Positions 8,980-18,611 of a stretch of DNA of 64,000 bases are shown one piece after another. A program made the position numbers and the translations under genes. The notes under the pieces are model-generated. The model made no database searches and had not been told where the DNA came from. It worked only from the letters and a program-made list of their open reading frames with translations. This DNA is from Gammaproteobacteria bacterium (GTDB lineage Bacteria > Pseudomonadota > Gammaproteobacteria > Xanthomonadales > Xanthomonadaceae), in NCBI GenBank assembly GCA_025356635.1, contig JANXRY010000080.1:62001-126000 (forward strand). Reading direction: 5' to 3'. Position 1 is the first letter of the stretch. Every line of letters starts with the position of its first letter.

Positions 8980-9093
8980 CTTGCTGCTCCATCAATCGCG
9001 AAGGGATTTCGCGTTCGCTGTCAGTTACGCGAGCACGGAACCGATGGATGCAGCAAGTTGTGAAGGCTGGGTGAAAAGCTGCCAGGAACCGGA

Positions 9094-9858
9094 TCAGGGC
9101 TTGCGGTACACATGCACGAAACGATCGGTCTTGCCGCGAATCGCAGGATCGAACACATTCGTGGCGTGATCGTCTTCGGCGTTACGCAACACCGGGATGG
9201 ACCCGACCCAGAGCAGGCCATGCGCCTTGAAATCGGCGATGGCGAATTGTTCGTCGATGCGATGCAGTTTCTGGGTGTCGCCCTTGCCGCTGCCCGGGCG
9301 CGCCGCGTGGTCGACGATCAGCAACGTGGCGCCAGGCTTGAGCGCGGTGACGATCTGGTCGAGGAACTGGCCGGCATCGATGGCTGGCCAGTTGTCGCTC
9401 GGATCCGCGACGTACAGGTCGTGGTAGGACATCACGATCAAGGCGCCGTCAAGGCGGTTCTGGCCGAGTTCCATTGCCTCCGGAGGTGTCACCGTGTAAT
9501 GCACATTCGGCAATCTGTTGCCGGCCAGTCGCGGTTCGCGCGACTTCTTAGAATAGCCGTCGTAGGGCGGGTTGTTGACCAGCAAGACCTGACCCTTGGC
9601 ACCGACGATGCTGGCGATGATCTCGCTGTAGTAACCACCACCACCGAGAATGTCGGCAATGGTTTGGCCACGCTTGAAATCAGCCAGAGCCAGCACTTCC
9701 CCTGGATGATCGCGTGCATCGCGTTCGCGATCGGCATCTGAACGCGCCGTATTGGCCAGCGCCGCCGCGATGATGTCGCGCGGCGTCGAGGTTGCCACGC
9801 CGGCGCAGCCGCTGGCGGCCAACAGGCAGGCTGAAAGCAACAGGGAAAGTGCGCGCAT
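9094..9858 (-). CDS. SAM-dependent methyltransferase-like lipoprotein
   Basis: A 254-residue protein. The start MRALSLLLS at 9858 is preferred because GGAG precedes it by six bases. A lipobox, AASGC, predicts lipidation. The body is a class I methyltransferase fold with a SAM-type glycine loop, ADILGGGGYYSEIIAS, a following acidic-type segment, and a late strand GATLLIVDHAARPGSGKGD. Such exported methyltransferase-like proteins recur in Xanthomonadales and Caulobacterales; whether they see SAM in the envelope is unclear. It lies upstream of the DUF4331 cluster with a 114-base gap on the same strand. Confidence 0.8.
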   Translation of the reverse strand: MRALSLLLSACLLAASGCAGVATSTPRDIIAAALANTARSDADRERDARDHPGEVLALADFKRGQTIADILGGGGYYSEIIASIVGAKGQVLLVNNPPYDGYSKKSREPRLAGNRLPNVHYTVTPPEAMELGQNRLDGALIVMSYHDLYVADPSDNWPAIDAGQFLDQIVTALKPGATLLIVDHAARPGSGKGDTQKLHRIDEQFAIADFKAHGLLWVGSIPVLRNAEDDHATNVFDPAIRGKTDRFVHVYRKP

Positions 9859-9945
9859 ACCAGTCTCCATCATCGGATTTAGTCGTTACTATGCCACGCA
9901 GTTTCGCCGTTGCATGGCCCGGAGGTCATGCCGAACACGGTTGTT

Positions 9946-11709
9946 TTACCCTGACTGGCCTTCCAGCGATAAATCGAAACGCTCGACGCGCTCACCCAGC
10001 CACCAGACCACCGTCATCATCTCCACGACCAGCGCTGCACCGGCGATCAGCACTGCCAATGCCGCCCCGATCTGGAAATTTCCCAGCCAACGACCGAGCA
10101 GGAACGCCAGCGCACCCAACACCGCCGCTGGAACCAGGGCAATGGCTGTCACCACCAGGTAGGCACCCATGAAAATCATGCGCTGGCCGGTGGCCTCGAT
10201 ACCGCCCTGACGTGACGACATCGTCGAGGTCCAGGCCGGGAAATACAGCAGGCCGGCAAATGGCACGCACAGGAGCAACGCGGACAGTGGCGGCACCAGC
10301 AGCAGCACCGCGAAGGCAGCGATCAGCAGGTCGGTTGCGGTCAGCCACGCGCTGTCGGCCTGCGGCAGTGACGACATCGCCACGACCAGCAGCAAGAACC
10401 ACTGCACAAAGGTCATCACTGCCATCGGCGAGAGCAGTTCGCCCAGCACGATCTGCCAGCCGCGCAGTGGACTGGCCTTGAGTACATCCATGTACTCCAG
10501 GGTCTGCTGCAGACCTCGTTGCATGAACATCGGTCCAGCGAACACCATGGCGATGCCCAGGCTCAAAGCCAGCCCGGCGGATACTTGCAGCAGGTCGGAC
10601 CCATCGGGATTCGCTGCCAGCCAACGGCCACCGATCAGCACGATCGCGCAGCCAATCAGCCAGGTCCGCAGCCGGTAGAACGGCCCGAGCGCAATCAGGT
10701 TTTTCCATAAGAACGCCGTCGGCACGAATCCGCTCGGCGCGAGCTGGAATGGCGCGCTGCGTGCCTTGCCGGGCTTCGTTGCGGGCCGCTTCCCGGTGCG
10801 CCTGGCGTCGCGGCGCTCGGCCTGCCGACGCGCGCCTTCCAGAGACGCTTCTTCGAAGGCCACGTTCGAGCGCACGACCCAGAAATAATGCGCTACCAGC
10901 AACCCCGATGCCGGCAGGAATGCCCGCATGAAGGCGCCAGTATCGGTCGCAAACAAGGGTTGCACCAGCACGCGAAACGGCGCCAGCAACCACCATACCG
11001 GTGCCGCGGCAAACACAGTGGTCAGGTACCGCAGCATGCTCCGGGCATCGACCAGGTCCTGGCCGGACGGTGGCGCCAGGCTCCCGCGTAGCCAGAATGC
11101 ACAAGCCGCCGACACCAGCAGCACGCCACCACCGATCAGCCAGCGCCGGCGCGCATTGCCGATGCCCAGTTCCAGCAAGCGCTCGCGGGTGAACGATGCA
11201 CCCATGAAATGCAGGCTCATCGTCGACAGCAACAACCACCAGCTGGCGGCATGCATGATCGACACGGCAGCCAACGGCCCGCTGCGCCGGAACACCAGCG
11301 ACATCACGAAGGCCGAGAAAAAAATTCCAAGCTGCGAGCGATAGAGCTGGAAATGGATCAGCATCCGGCGCGACAGTGGGGCTGGAAACAGGAAGACCGC
11401 TTCCGCCTCGGTGAACTTCAAGGCAGCTCGTTTGCTCGGCACCAGCCAGGCCAGCAGTACGATCACCATCAGGAACAATGCCGCCAGCGACAACCAGATC
11501 GGCAGCAAGTCAGGCGGCAGCATGTGCGCGTCGCCGCGCATCGGGGGGTTGAATATGCGACGGAACAGGAAGAAATACAGGTAGGCGCCACCAACGATGG
11601 CACCCAGCAGGTATTTCGGCTGGCGCAGTCGCTTGAGCCGCTGCACGAGGCGATTGCGCAGCGAGGTCAGCTGCAGGTAGACGACGGCATTGACCACGGA
11701 ACGACTCAC
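9946..11709 (-). CDS. Putative ABC exporter, membrane subunit
   Basis: A 587-residue polytopic protein with clusters of helices at the N-terminus (about 35-170), middle (205-280) and C-terminus (350-575), split by a basic cytosolic loop rich in R and K (about 290-325). The general look, including QPKYLLGAIVGGAYLYFF near the start, matches the putative ABC exporter membrane family that pairs with a single ATPase. Its start overlaps the ATPase stop by four bases (ATGA), so the pair is translationally coupled. Substrate unknown. Confidence 0.8.
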   Translation of the reverse strand: MSRSVVNAVVYLQLTSLRNRLVQRLKRLRQPKYLLGAIVGGAYLYFFLFRRIFNPPMRGDAHMLPPDLLPIWLSLAALFLMVIVLLAWLVPSKRAALKFTEAEAVFLFPAPLSRRMLIHFQLYRSQLGIFFSAFVMSLVFRRSGPLAAVSIMHAASWWLLLSTMSLHFMGASFTRERLLELGIGNARRRWLIGGGVLLVSAACAFWLRGSLAPPSGQDLVDARSMLRYLTTVFAAAPVWWLLAPFRVLVQPLFATDTGAFMRAFLPASGLLVAHYFWVVRSNVAFEEASLEGARRQAERRDARRTGKRPATKPGKARSAPFQLAPSGFVPTAFLWKNLIALGPFYRLRTWLIGCAIVLIGGRWLAANPDGSDLLQVSAGLALSLGIAMVFAGPMFMQRGLQQTLEYMDVLKASPLRGWQIVLGELLSPMAVMTFVQWFLLLVVAMSSLPQADSAWLTATDLLIAAFAVLLLVPPLSALLLCVPFAGLLYFPAWTSTMSSRQGGIEATGQRMIFMGAYLVVTAIALVPAAVLGALAFLLGRWLGNFQIGAALAVLIAGAALVVEMMTVVWWLGERVERFDLSLEGQSG

Positions 11710-12443
11710 GACGGTCGCTGCTCGACGTCGCCAGTGGCGCGGAAGAACACGTCTTCAAGACTGATGTCGCTGCCGCCGGAGTAGCGTGCCTGTACTTCGG
11801 CCACGGTGCCATCAGCGACTTTCTCGCCATTTTTCAGGATAAGCAGGTGCGTGCAGACTTCCTCGACCAGGCTGAGCAAGTGCGAACTGAGGATGATCGC
11901 GGTACCGTCGCGGGACAGACGGCGCATGACCTCCTTCATCCGGCGGATACCGCCCGGATCGAGGCCAGTGAGCGGCTCGTCGAAGATCACCGCCTTCGGT
12001 TGATGCAACAGGCCGCAGGCGATGGCGAGTTTCTGCTTCATGCCGCGCGACAATTCACCGGGCAGCATGTCCTTTTTGTCGGTCATTTCCAGTTCGGCCA
12101 GAATCGGTTCGGCGCGCGCGACGTAATCGCTCACGCCGTAGAGACGGGCGACGAAGTTCAGGTGCTGGGCGACGGTGAGATATTCGAACAGCCGTGGCTC
12201 GTCGGGAATGAACGCCAGTTGCCGCTTGGCCTCGGCCGGCTGCGCGAGAACGTCCACGCCACCCAAGCGGATGCTGCCCTGGGTCGGCGGGATGATGCCG
12301 GCGATGCAACGCAAGGTCGTGGTCTTGCCGGCGCCGTTCGGGCCGACCAGCCCCATGACCTGACCAGGCCCGAGGGAAAACGATAGATCGCGCACGGCGG
12401 TGAACTGGTCGTAGCACTTGGTCAGGTGGGCGACGTCGATCAT
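11706..12443 (-). CDS. ABC transporter ATP-binding protein
   Basis: A 245-residue nucleotide-binding subunit with Walker A GPNGAGKTT (34-42), signature LSRGMKQKL, Walker B KAVIFDEPLTGLD and a switch histidine in ILSSHLLS. This is the CcmA/NatA-like class that energises exporters. It is first in a two-gene operon, with its stop overlapping the permease start. No dedicated solute-binding gene is nearby, as expected for export. The transported substrate cannot be read from sequence. Confidence 0.93.
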   Translation of the reverse strand: MIDVAHLTKCYDQFTAVRDLSFSLGPGQVMGLVGPNGAGKTTTLRCIAGIIPPTQGSIRLGGVDVLAQPAEAKRQLAFIPDEPRLFEYLTVAQHLNFVARLYGVSDYVARAEPILAELEMTDKKDMLPGELSRGMKQKLAIACGLLHQPKAVIFDEPLTGLDPGGIRRMKEVMRRLSRDGTAIILSSHLLSLVEEVCTHLLILKNGEKVADGTVAEVQARYSGGSDISLEDVFFRATGDVEQRPS

Positions 12444-12518
12444 CAGCGGATGCCTGCGGGGTGAGTGGTGGCGAGTGTAGCCCGGGAGACCATTGCGCGT
12501 GTCTGACGCCTGATGTAA

Positions 12519-13292
12519 TCAAAAGCGCAGCGACAAGCAGCTCAATCCGCCATCCATCTTGGCGAATTCGCCCATCGGCAAGGGCAGGCAGCGATAGCCG
12601 AGCGCCTCCAGGCGCGTTCGCAAATGCGGAAACCCGCTGGCCAGCAGCACCGCATCGTTCACCCGCACAGCGTTGGCTGCATAAGCTTCGTCGGCCTCGG
12701 TGCGCACGATTGCGAAACCGGCGAAAGCCGGATGCGCGGCGAGTTCGTCGATCACCAGCAAGCGGCCGTCACCCAGCCAGGACATGCCGCTCTTCAAGTG
12801 CAGGATCGTGTGCAAATCGCGCACGTCAACCACGCTCGAGGTGTAGCCGACCGAGGCCAGCCAGTGCCCGAGTTGCGCCGCGCCTGCTGCGTTGGTCCGG
12901 TGCGAGAGGCCGATGAAAACATGCCGGCCGGCTTCGCAGATATCGCCACCATCCACCGTACCCGGCGCGTCGATGCGTGCAAGCAGCGGGTAGTGAGTGC
13001 GCAGCTCGTCGGCGATGACCGCGACTTCACCCTGACGCGAATCAGCACCGGGGCGGGTAAGGATCGCGCCCTCGGGCAGTACGATGGCGGTGTCCTCGAC
13101 GAAAGTGCCATCGGGATAACGCGGGTCGGCAGGCAATACCGTCAGCGTCAGGCCGCAATCGCGCAAGGCCTGGCAGTACGTCGCATGTTGCTCGAATGTC
13201 TGCGAAAGCGATGGCGCGCCGAGATCTTCACGAGTCAATCCGTCGGCGAAATTGTTGCCCGGCAAGCGGACGATGGCGTGGGTGAACTGCAT
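12519..13292 (-). CDS. ddaH: Dimethylarginine dimethylaminohydrolase family protein
   Basis: A 257-residue guanidino-group hydrolase of the DDAH/arginine deiminase superfamily. Key residues are present: RYPDGTFVEDTAIV (substrate acid loop), the catalytic histidine in HTILHLKS (H165) and the C-terminal nucleophilic cysteine in GGLSCLSLRF (C252). Bacterial DDAH converts N-methylated arginines to citrulline plus methylamines. The compact 257-residue length fits DDAH rather than arginine deiminase. The gene follows the exported amidohydrolase start-to-stop with 13 bases, so they share a transcript. The exact guanidino substrate is not certain. Confidence 0.85.
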   Translation of the reverse strand: MQFTHAIVRLPGNNFADGLTREDLGAPSLSQTFEQHATYCQALRDCGLTLTVLPADPRYPDGTFVEDTAIVLPEGAILTRPGADSRQGEVAVIADELRTHYPLLARIDAPGTVDGGDICEAGRHVFIGLSHRTNAAGAAQLGHWLASVGYTSSVVDVRDLHTILHLKSGMSWLGDGRLLVIDELAAHPAFAGFAIVRTEADEAYAANAVRVNDAVLLASGFPHLRTRLEALGYRCLPLPMGEFAKMDGGLSCLSLRF

Positions 13293-13305
13293 CGCGGTCG
13301 CCGCC

Positions 13306-14616
13306 TCAGTGGTTGCCGAGCACGATCGTGCCCTGCTTCATCACCAGCGCCGGATGCTCGGTGGCGCGGATGTTCTGCAGCACGTTGCCCGGCACGGCGA
13401 CGATATCGGCGAACTTGCCCGTCTCCAGCGTGCCGGTATCGCCATCGACGCCAAGCAAGCGGGCGGCGCCCTGGCTGCTGGTCAATAGCGCTGCCGACGG
13501 CGTCATACCGACATCCACGTAGTCGCCGAATTCCTGCGCGTTGATGCCATGCGGGTAAACCGCAGCATCGGTGCCAAAGGCAATCGGCACGCCAATGCGC
13601 AGCGCGTTCTTCATCATCGCGGTATGGGCCGCACCAGCGGCGCGGGCCTTGGCGGCGATTTTTGGCGGGTAGGAATCGGCCTTGGCCAGTACCCAAAGCT
13701 GGGTCATGCGGGTCGGGACCAGGTAGACGCCACGTTGCTTCATCAATTCCAGCGTGGCTGGTTGCATGAAGCTGCCGTGTTCGATCGAATCAACACCAGC
13801 CTCGATCGCCTGCCGCGCGGCAAGATCGCCATGGCTGTGCGCGGCGACCTTGCGGCCCCAGGTGTGGGCTTCACCGATGATTGCCGACAATTCGGCCTGC
13901 GTCAGCTGCGGCACATCGACCGGATCGGACTCCGAGAGCACGCCGCCCGAAGCGCAGATCTTGATCACATCGGCACCGAATTTCATCTGCTCGCGAACCG
14001 CCAGCCGGCATGACTCGGGGCCATTGCACACGCCTTCGAGCGGGCCGGGCTCGGGCACGCGTTCGGGCGGAAACGGCGAAGCGTCGCAGTGACCACCGGT
14101 GGAGCCGATGGCATGGCCGGCAACGAGCATGCGCGGGCCCTCGACCAGACCGTCGTTGATGGCATTGCGCAGGGCGACATCGACGAAATCCGACGCGCCG
14201 ACATTGCGCACGGTAGTGAACCCCGCTTCAAGCGTGACCTTGGCGTTGCGCGCGGCGTGGAAGGATTGCTCCACCGGGAAGCGCAGCATGTCTTCGTAGA
14301 AACCTTCCGCCCAGTTGTCGTTGTGATCGTCGGCGATGTGCACATGCGCATCAATGAACCCTGGCAGCAAGGTGGCGTCGCCAAGTTCGACCACCCGGGC
14401 GCCGGCAGGAATGATCGCTGCACTGCCAACTCCAACGATGCGGTTGCCTTGCACCACGATCAATCCAGGGCTGCTGAGCTGGCCACTGCGGCCATCGAAC
14501 AGATGCGCGGCTTTCAACACGATCGTTGCCGGCATCGCGGCATGCGGCGCATCCTGTGCCTGACTCGACATCGCCAACAACACGCCCGCCGCCAATCCCA
14601 GCATTCGAAGTTTCAT
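13306..14616 (-). CDS. Exported metal-dependent amidohydrolase
   Basis: A 436-residue protein starting MKLRMLGLAAGVLLAMSSQA at 14616, with GGGAGG seven bases upstream and a signal peptide of about 20 residues. It has the amidohydrolase metal site: FIDAHVHIAD (H91, H93), a likely bridging lysine in ADVIKICASGG (K219), HSHGD (H260 and H262), IEHGS (H280) and FGTDA (D350). This resembles the imidazolonepropionase/Xaa-Pro dipeptidase-like exported branch that hydrolyses dipeptides or related amides. It heads an operon with ddaH and diverges from the M28 peptidase across 131 bases. Confidence 0.87.
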   Translation of the reverse strand: MKLRMLGLAAGVLLAMSSQAQDAPHAAMPATIVLKAAHLFDGRSGQLSSPGLIVVQGNRIVGVGSAAIIPAGARVVELGDATLLPGFIDAHVHIADDHNDNWAEGFYEDMLRFPVEQSFHAARNAKVTLEAGFTTVRNVGASDFVDVALRNAINDGLVEGPRMLVAGHAIGSTGGHCDASPFPPERVPEPGPLEGVCNGPESCRLAVREQMKFGADVIKICASGGVLSESDPVDVPQLTQAELSAIIGEAHTWGRKVAAHSHGDLAARQAIEAGVDSIEHGSFMQPATLELMKQRGVYLVPTRMTQLWVLAKADSYPPKIAAKARAAGAAHTAMMKNALRIGVPIAFGTDAAVYPHGINAQEFGDYVDVGMTPSAALLTSSQGAARLLGVDGDTGTLETGKFADIVAVPGNVLQNIRATEHPALVMKQGTIVLGNH

Positions 14617-14747
14617 GTGCCGCCCTCCCGGAGTGAAAGAGCAGTGTAACCATCGCCCCGGCCGGCGACCACCGCCGCAATGGCTGCCATTGCCCGGAAG
14701 ACAGGGGTAAGGTATCTGTTCGTTCTGTAACGCCAACGGAAGACACC

Positions 14748-15974
14748 ATGCGCATGCCGCTTTTGCTTCTCGCCCTCGCCCTCGTTTCCCTGTCCACGCC
14801 CGGCCTGGCGCAATCGCCGGCCGCGCCACCGGCGCAAGCAGCCCAGCCCGTTGATTCGGTGGCGACGCTGGTCGGTCGACTCGATCTCGGAAAATACAAA
14901 GCGACGATCAAGGCGCTCACCACGTTCGGCGATCGCCGCCAGGGAACCCAACGCAATCGCAAAGCGGTTGCCTGGATCGAGGAGCAACTCAAACGTTACG
15001 GCTGCAGCAATGTCGAACGCCTGCACTTCAGTTATCAGGCGCCACCGTCAGCTCGGCCACGCAACGATATGCCAATGGTGCCGGTGATCGCCTCCGGTGA
15101 AGTGCGTGGCGGCGTGGGTGGCTCGCGCTATCGCGGCATCACCAAGGCAACAGGCGTCAACACCGACCCGATCCGGCAGCCGGATGAAAAACTGCGCGCA
15201 CTCGACAGCGAACCGGCCAGTGACGGCGTGCGCGACGACGTTTACTGCACCAAGATCGGCAGCACCCATCCCGAAGAAATGTACCTCGTCGGCGCGCATC
15301 TGGACGGCCACGGTTGGGGCGAAGCGGCCAACGACGACGGCTCCGGCGTCGCGCTGGTCATGGAGTTGGCGCGCGTGTTCAACATGCCGGACGTGAAGAC
15401 CGAGCGCTCGATCCGCTTCGTGCTCTGGAACAACGAGGAAACCGGCTTGAACGGCTCGCAGGCCTACGTCGACCAGCGTGCCGCCCTGCAAGGCCAGGAA
15501 TCGCCGAAAGGTTCGGGCAAATATCCGGAGCCGCGTTGGCTGGCCATGATCCAGCACGACATGATGCTCTGGGACCATGGCATGCCGCACGCCGACGGCA
15601 GCTGGAATCCGGAGCAACGGCCGGAAGCCGACGTCAACATCGAGTTCCAGTCGAAATCAAGATTCGCCGATGCGGCGATGAAGCTCGGCTTCTTCTTCCG
15701 CGACGCCAACGAAAAATACGCGGCCGATTATCCGGCCGCCGTCGGGCCGCACATGACCAACACCGACTCGACCCCGTTCATGGATCTGGTGCCTGCGCTC
15801 AGCTTGCGCGAAAACGAGCGCGGCATGCAAACCGGCGCCGGCTGGAACCCAACCTGGCACCAGCCCATGGACGTCTATTCGATGTTCTCGGACAAGGACT
15901 TCCGGCTCGGCCTCAATGCTGCGCAAACAACCCTGGGCGCGGTCGGCCAATTGGCCGGCGCGACGCTGAAATAA
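14748..15974 (+). CDS. M28 family zinc aminopeptidase, exported
   Basis: A 408-residue protein with a Sec signal peptide (1-21, ending GLAQ). The co-catalytic dizinc site of family M28 is visible: GAHLDGHGWG (H184, D186), AANDDGSG (D196, D197) and WNNEETGLNGS (E230, E231), plus a later histidine in GPHMTNTDSTPF. M28 enzymes remove N-terminal residues from peptides in the periplasm or outside the cell. It diverges from the exported amidohydrolase, and both fit peptide scavenging. Confidence 0.9.
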   Translation: MRMPLLLLALALVSLSTPGLAQSPAAPPAQAAQPVDSVATLVGRLDLGKYKATIKALTTFGDRRQGTQRNRKAVAWIEEQLKRYGCSNVERLHFSYQAPPSARPRNDMPMVPVIASGEVRGGVGGSRYRGITKATGVNTDPIRQPDEKLRALDSEPASDGVRDDVYCTKIGSTHPEEMYLVGAHLDGHGWGEAANDDGSGVALVMELARVFNMPDVKTERSIRFVLWNNEETGLNGSQAYVDQRAALQGQESPKGSGKYPEPRWLAMIQHDMMLWDHGMPHADGSWNPEQRPEADVNIEFQSKSRFADAAMKLGFFFRDANEKYAADYPAAVGPHMTNTDSTPFMDLVPALSLRENERGMQTGAGWNPTWHQPMDVYSMFSDKDFRLGLNAAQTTLGAVGQLAGATLK

Positions 15975-15984
15975 TCAGCACAGC

Positions 15985-16131
15985 CTAGTCGGGAAGCGTA
16001 ACGCCGGAACCACCCATCTCGGCCGGCATATCGCGCATCTTGGTCACGCTATCGTGGATGTGCAGTACGGTTTCCAGGTAGTGCACGTGCACGCCTGGCC
16101 TGAAAAAATCTAAGCCAGCGGCAGGGGCCAT
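15985..16131 (-). CDS. Short ORF or gene remnant, 48 residues
   Basis: ATG at 16131 to TAG at 15985 in the gap between two forward genes. The peptide contains GVHVHYLETVLHIHDSV and ends MGGSGVTLPD; about three quarters of its codons end in G or C, as in the true genes around it. No Shine-Dalgarno sequence is evident. It could be the surviving 3' end of a lost gene or a real microprotein. No family is recognised, and chance cannot be excluded. Confidence 0.3.
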   Translation of the reverse strand: MAPAAGLDFFRPGVHVHYLETVLHIHDSVTKMRDMPAEMGGSGVTLPD

Positions 16132-16185
16132 GCGTGAAGCGAGCAAGCAGCTATGATCCGGACTCCCCTCAGATCGGCCATCGCC

Positions 16186-17238
16186 ATGAAACGTCTCACC
16201 GCTCCCACCCTCACCGCCACGCTGGTACTTCTGACCGCCTGCGCGCATTCGCCTGTGACATCGACGGCGACGACCGCGTCGCCATACGTGGTCGAGCGGC
16301 AGTTCGCCATCGGCGGCACCGGGCGCTGGGACCTGCTCGCGGTCGACAGCGACCGGTATCATCTGTTCCTGAGCCGTAGCGATCACATCGACATCGTCGA
16401 CACACGCAGCGGCGAGCGCGTCGGCACGCTGGCCGGTACCGACGGCGTGCACGGCATCGCTATCGCGCCCGGCCTGATGCGCGGCTACAGCACCAATGGC
16501 CACAGCGACACGGTCACCGAATTCGACCTGGCCACGTTCGCACGCATCCGCGATATTCCGGTCAACGGCCATTCGCCGGATGCCGTGCTGTTCGATTCAG
16601 GCTCAGGCCATCTATTCGTGTTCAATGCCCACAGCAATAATGCCTCGGTGATCGATCCGGCCAGCGGCAAGGAGATCGCAACCATCGCCTTCGAGGGCAA
16701 TCCGGAATTGCCGGCCGCCGACGGCCATGGCCACCTGTTTGTCAATATCGAGGACAGGGCGCAGATGGTGCGGATCGACACAGCCACGCTGAAGATCATC
16801 GATACCTGGCCGCTTGCCGGCTGCGAGGAACCCTCCGGACTGGCGCTGGATACGGTGCACGGACGGCTGTTCTCGACATGCCAGAACCAGGTCCTGGTCG
16901 TTACCGATGCCGGTGACGGCCATCCGGTCGCGCAACTCGCCATCGGCGAAGGCCCGGATGGTGCCGAGTTCGACCCGCAGCGGCAACTCGCCTTCGTCCC
17001 CAGCGGAAAGTCCGGCGTGTTGACCCTCGTGCACGAGGACGACCCCGATCATTTCCGTATCGTGCAGACGCTGCCCACGCAAGCCAGCGCCCGCACCCTC
17101 ACGCTCGATCCGCAGACGCATCGCCTATACATGCCGGCAGCGCGCTTCGAGCCGCAGCTGGAAGGCAGCAAGGAACGGCCGCCGATGATCGCCGACAGCT
17201 TTACCGTGATCGAGGTCGGCAGCGGCGAAGAACGCTAG
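16186..17238 (+). CDS. YncE-like beta-propeller lipoprotein
   Basis: The start MKRLTAPTLTATLVLLTAC at 16186 yields a 350-residue protein with lipobox LLTAC. Repeating blade motifs of the YncE/YVTN type follow, for example IDIVDTRSGERVGTLAGTDG, VTEFDLATFARIRDIPV, ASVIDPASGKEIATI and RIDTATLKIIDTWPL. Such seven-bladed propellers bind ligands or DNA in the periplasm; the role here is unknown. A longer version from 16153 would hide the signal peptide and is disfavoured. It is 71 bases ahead of the MFS gene on the same strand. Confidence 0.82.
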   Translation: MKRLTAPTLTATLVLLTACAHSPVTSTATTASPYVVERQFAIGGTGRWDLLAVDSDRYHLFLSRSDHIDIVDTRSGERVGTLAGTDGVHGIAIAPGLMRGYSTNGHSDTVTEFDLATFARIRDIPVNGHSPDAVLFDSGSGHLFVFNAHSNNASVIDPASGKEIATIAFEGNPELPAADGHGHLFVNIEDRAQMVRIDTATLKIIDTWPLAGCEEPSGLALDTVHGRLFSTCQNQVLVVTDAGDGHPVAQLAIGEGPDGAEFDPQRQLAFVPSGKSGVLTLVHEDDPDHFRIVQTLPTQASARTLTLDPQTHRLYMPAARFEPQLEGSKERPPMIADSFTVIEVGSGEER

Positions 17239-17309
17239 CACCAGGCTTCGAGCCTGATAGCATTGCCCGCTGATACCGCCGGGGATTCGCGGCAGTCGAA
17301 AGGAAAATC

Positions 17310-18611
17310 ATGCTTGGACTTTCACGCTATCAATGGGCCGTCCTGTTCGCCGCCTGGCTGGGCTGGGGCTTCGATGTCTTCGATGGAATGCTGTTCAACT
17401 ATGTCGCGCCAAACTGTGTGCCGACGCTATTGCATCTGACCATCGGTTCGCCGGAAGCGAAAAGCGCCACGCTGTATTGGAACGGCCTTCTGACCTCGAT
17501 CCTGTTGCTCGGTTGGGCGGTCGGTGGCGTGCTGTTCGGCTATCTGGGCGATCGCATTGGTCGCACCAAAACACTGCTGCTGACCATGCTGCTGTACGCC
17601 TTCGGCACCGCCGCGTGCGCGCTGGCGCCGAACATCTGGGTGCTGGCCCTGTGCCGCGTGGTCGCCGCGCTGGGCATCGGTGGCGAATGGGCCGCCGGCG
17701 CCTCGATGGTGGCCGAAGTGGTGCCGGAAAAACGCCGCGTCGAAGCGGGCGCGTTACTCTACACGGCCGCGCCGATGGGACTGTTCCTGGCCACCTACGT
17801 GAACTTCTGGGTCGCCGGCGACTGGATGAAAAACGCACCTGAAACCTCCTGGCGTTACGTTTTCCTGTTCGGCCTGATTCCTGCCGCCGTCGCCTTCATC
17901 GTCAGATTGTTCCTGAAGGAACCCGAGCGCTGGCAGAACGCAATGCTGAACTCGGCGCCGGTGCGCCTGGGCGAAATCTTCGCGCCACAGTACCGGCGCG
18001 CGACGATCTGTGGCGTGGCGATGGCGGTGGTCGCGCTGATCACTTGGTGGAGTTGCAATGCCTTCATCCCCACCGTCGCCAGCGGGCTCGCACAAGCTAC
18101 CGCGGCCGCGACCCAATTGGACAAGAGCGCCACGCTGGCGCTGGTGGAAGCCTGGAAATTCAAGGCGACGTTCTGGTTCAACATGGGCGGACTGCTCGGT
18201 ACGCTGCTGACCATTCCGGTGGCGAAGCTGCTAGGTCGCAAGCCGCTGTTCCTGATTTATTTCACGGCATCGGCTGCGTCCCTGTTCGCAACGTTCGGCC
18301 TGGATCTGGATGCACAGACCCGCCTTTACATGTACTTCTGCATCGGCCTGTCGATCTTCGGCGTGTTCGGCAGTTTCACCTACTACCTGCCGGAATTGTT
18401 CCCGACCCGCCTGCGCGCGACCGGCGCCGGCTTTTGCTACAACATCGGCCGGGTGATCGCCTCGATCGGCCCGTTCGTGGTTGGCGCCATCGCCGCGCGC
18501 GGCGCCTCGTCCACCATCTCGACGCTGTTCTACCTTGGCTTCGTGCCGCTGGCCGGCTTGCTGTTACTGCCGTTGGTGATCGAAACCAAGGGTCGCGCGC
18601 TGGCGGACTGA
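17310..18611 (+). CDS. MFS transporter, organic acid:H+ symporter-like
   Basis: A 433-residue carrier with twelve predicted helices. The MFS signature between helices 2 and 3 is present as GYLGDRIGRTKTLL, and a second-half counterpart appears as VAKLLGRKPLF. The N-terminus FAAWLGWGFDVFDGMLFNYVAP resembles the metabolite:H+ and aromatic acid:H+ symporter branches (D in helix 1). The substrate cannot be assigned. Its last 82 bases overlap the 3' end of the lipocalin gene on the opposite strand. Confidence 0.87.
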   Translation: MLGLSRYQWAVLFAAWLGWGFDVFDGMLFNYVAPNCVPTLLHLTIGSPEAKSATLYWNGLLTSILLLGWAVGGVLFGYLGDRIGRTKTLLLTMLLYAFGTAACALAPNIWVLALCRVVAALGIGGEWAAGASMVAEVVPEKRRVEAGALLYTAAPMGLFLATYVNFWVAGDWMKNAPETSWRYVFLFGLIPAAVAFIVRLFLKEPERWQNAMLNSAPVRLGEIFAPQYRRATICGVAMAVVALITWWSCNAFIPTVASGLAQATAAATQLDKSATLALVEAWKFKATFWFNMGGLLGTLLTIPVAKLLGRKPLFLIYFTASAASLFATFGLDLDAQTRLYMYFCIGLSIFGVFGSFTYYLPELFPTRLRATGAGFCYNIGRVIASIGPFVVGAIAARGASSTISTLFYLGFVPLAGLLLLPLVIETKGRALAD

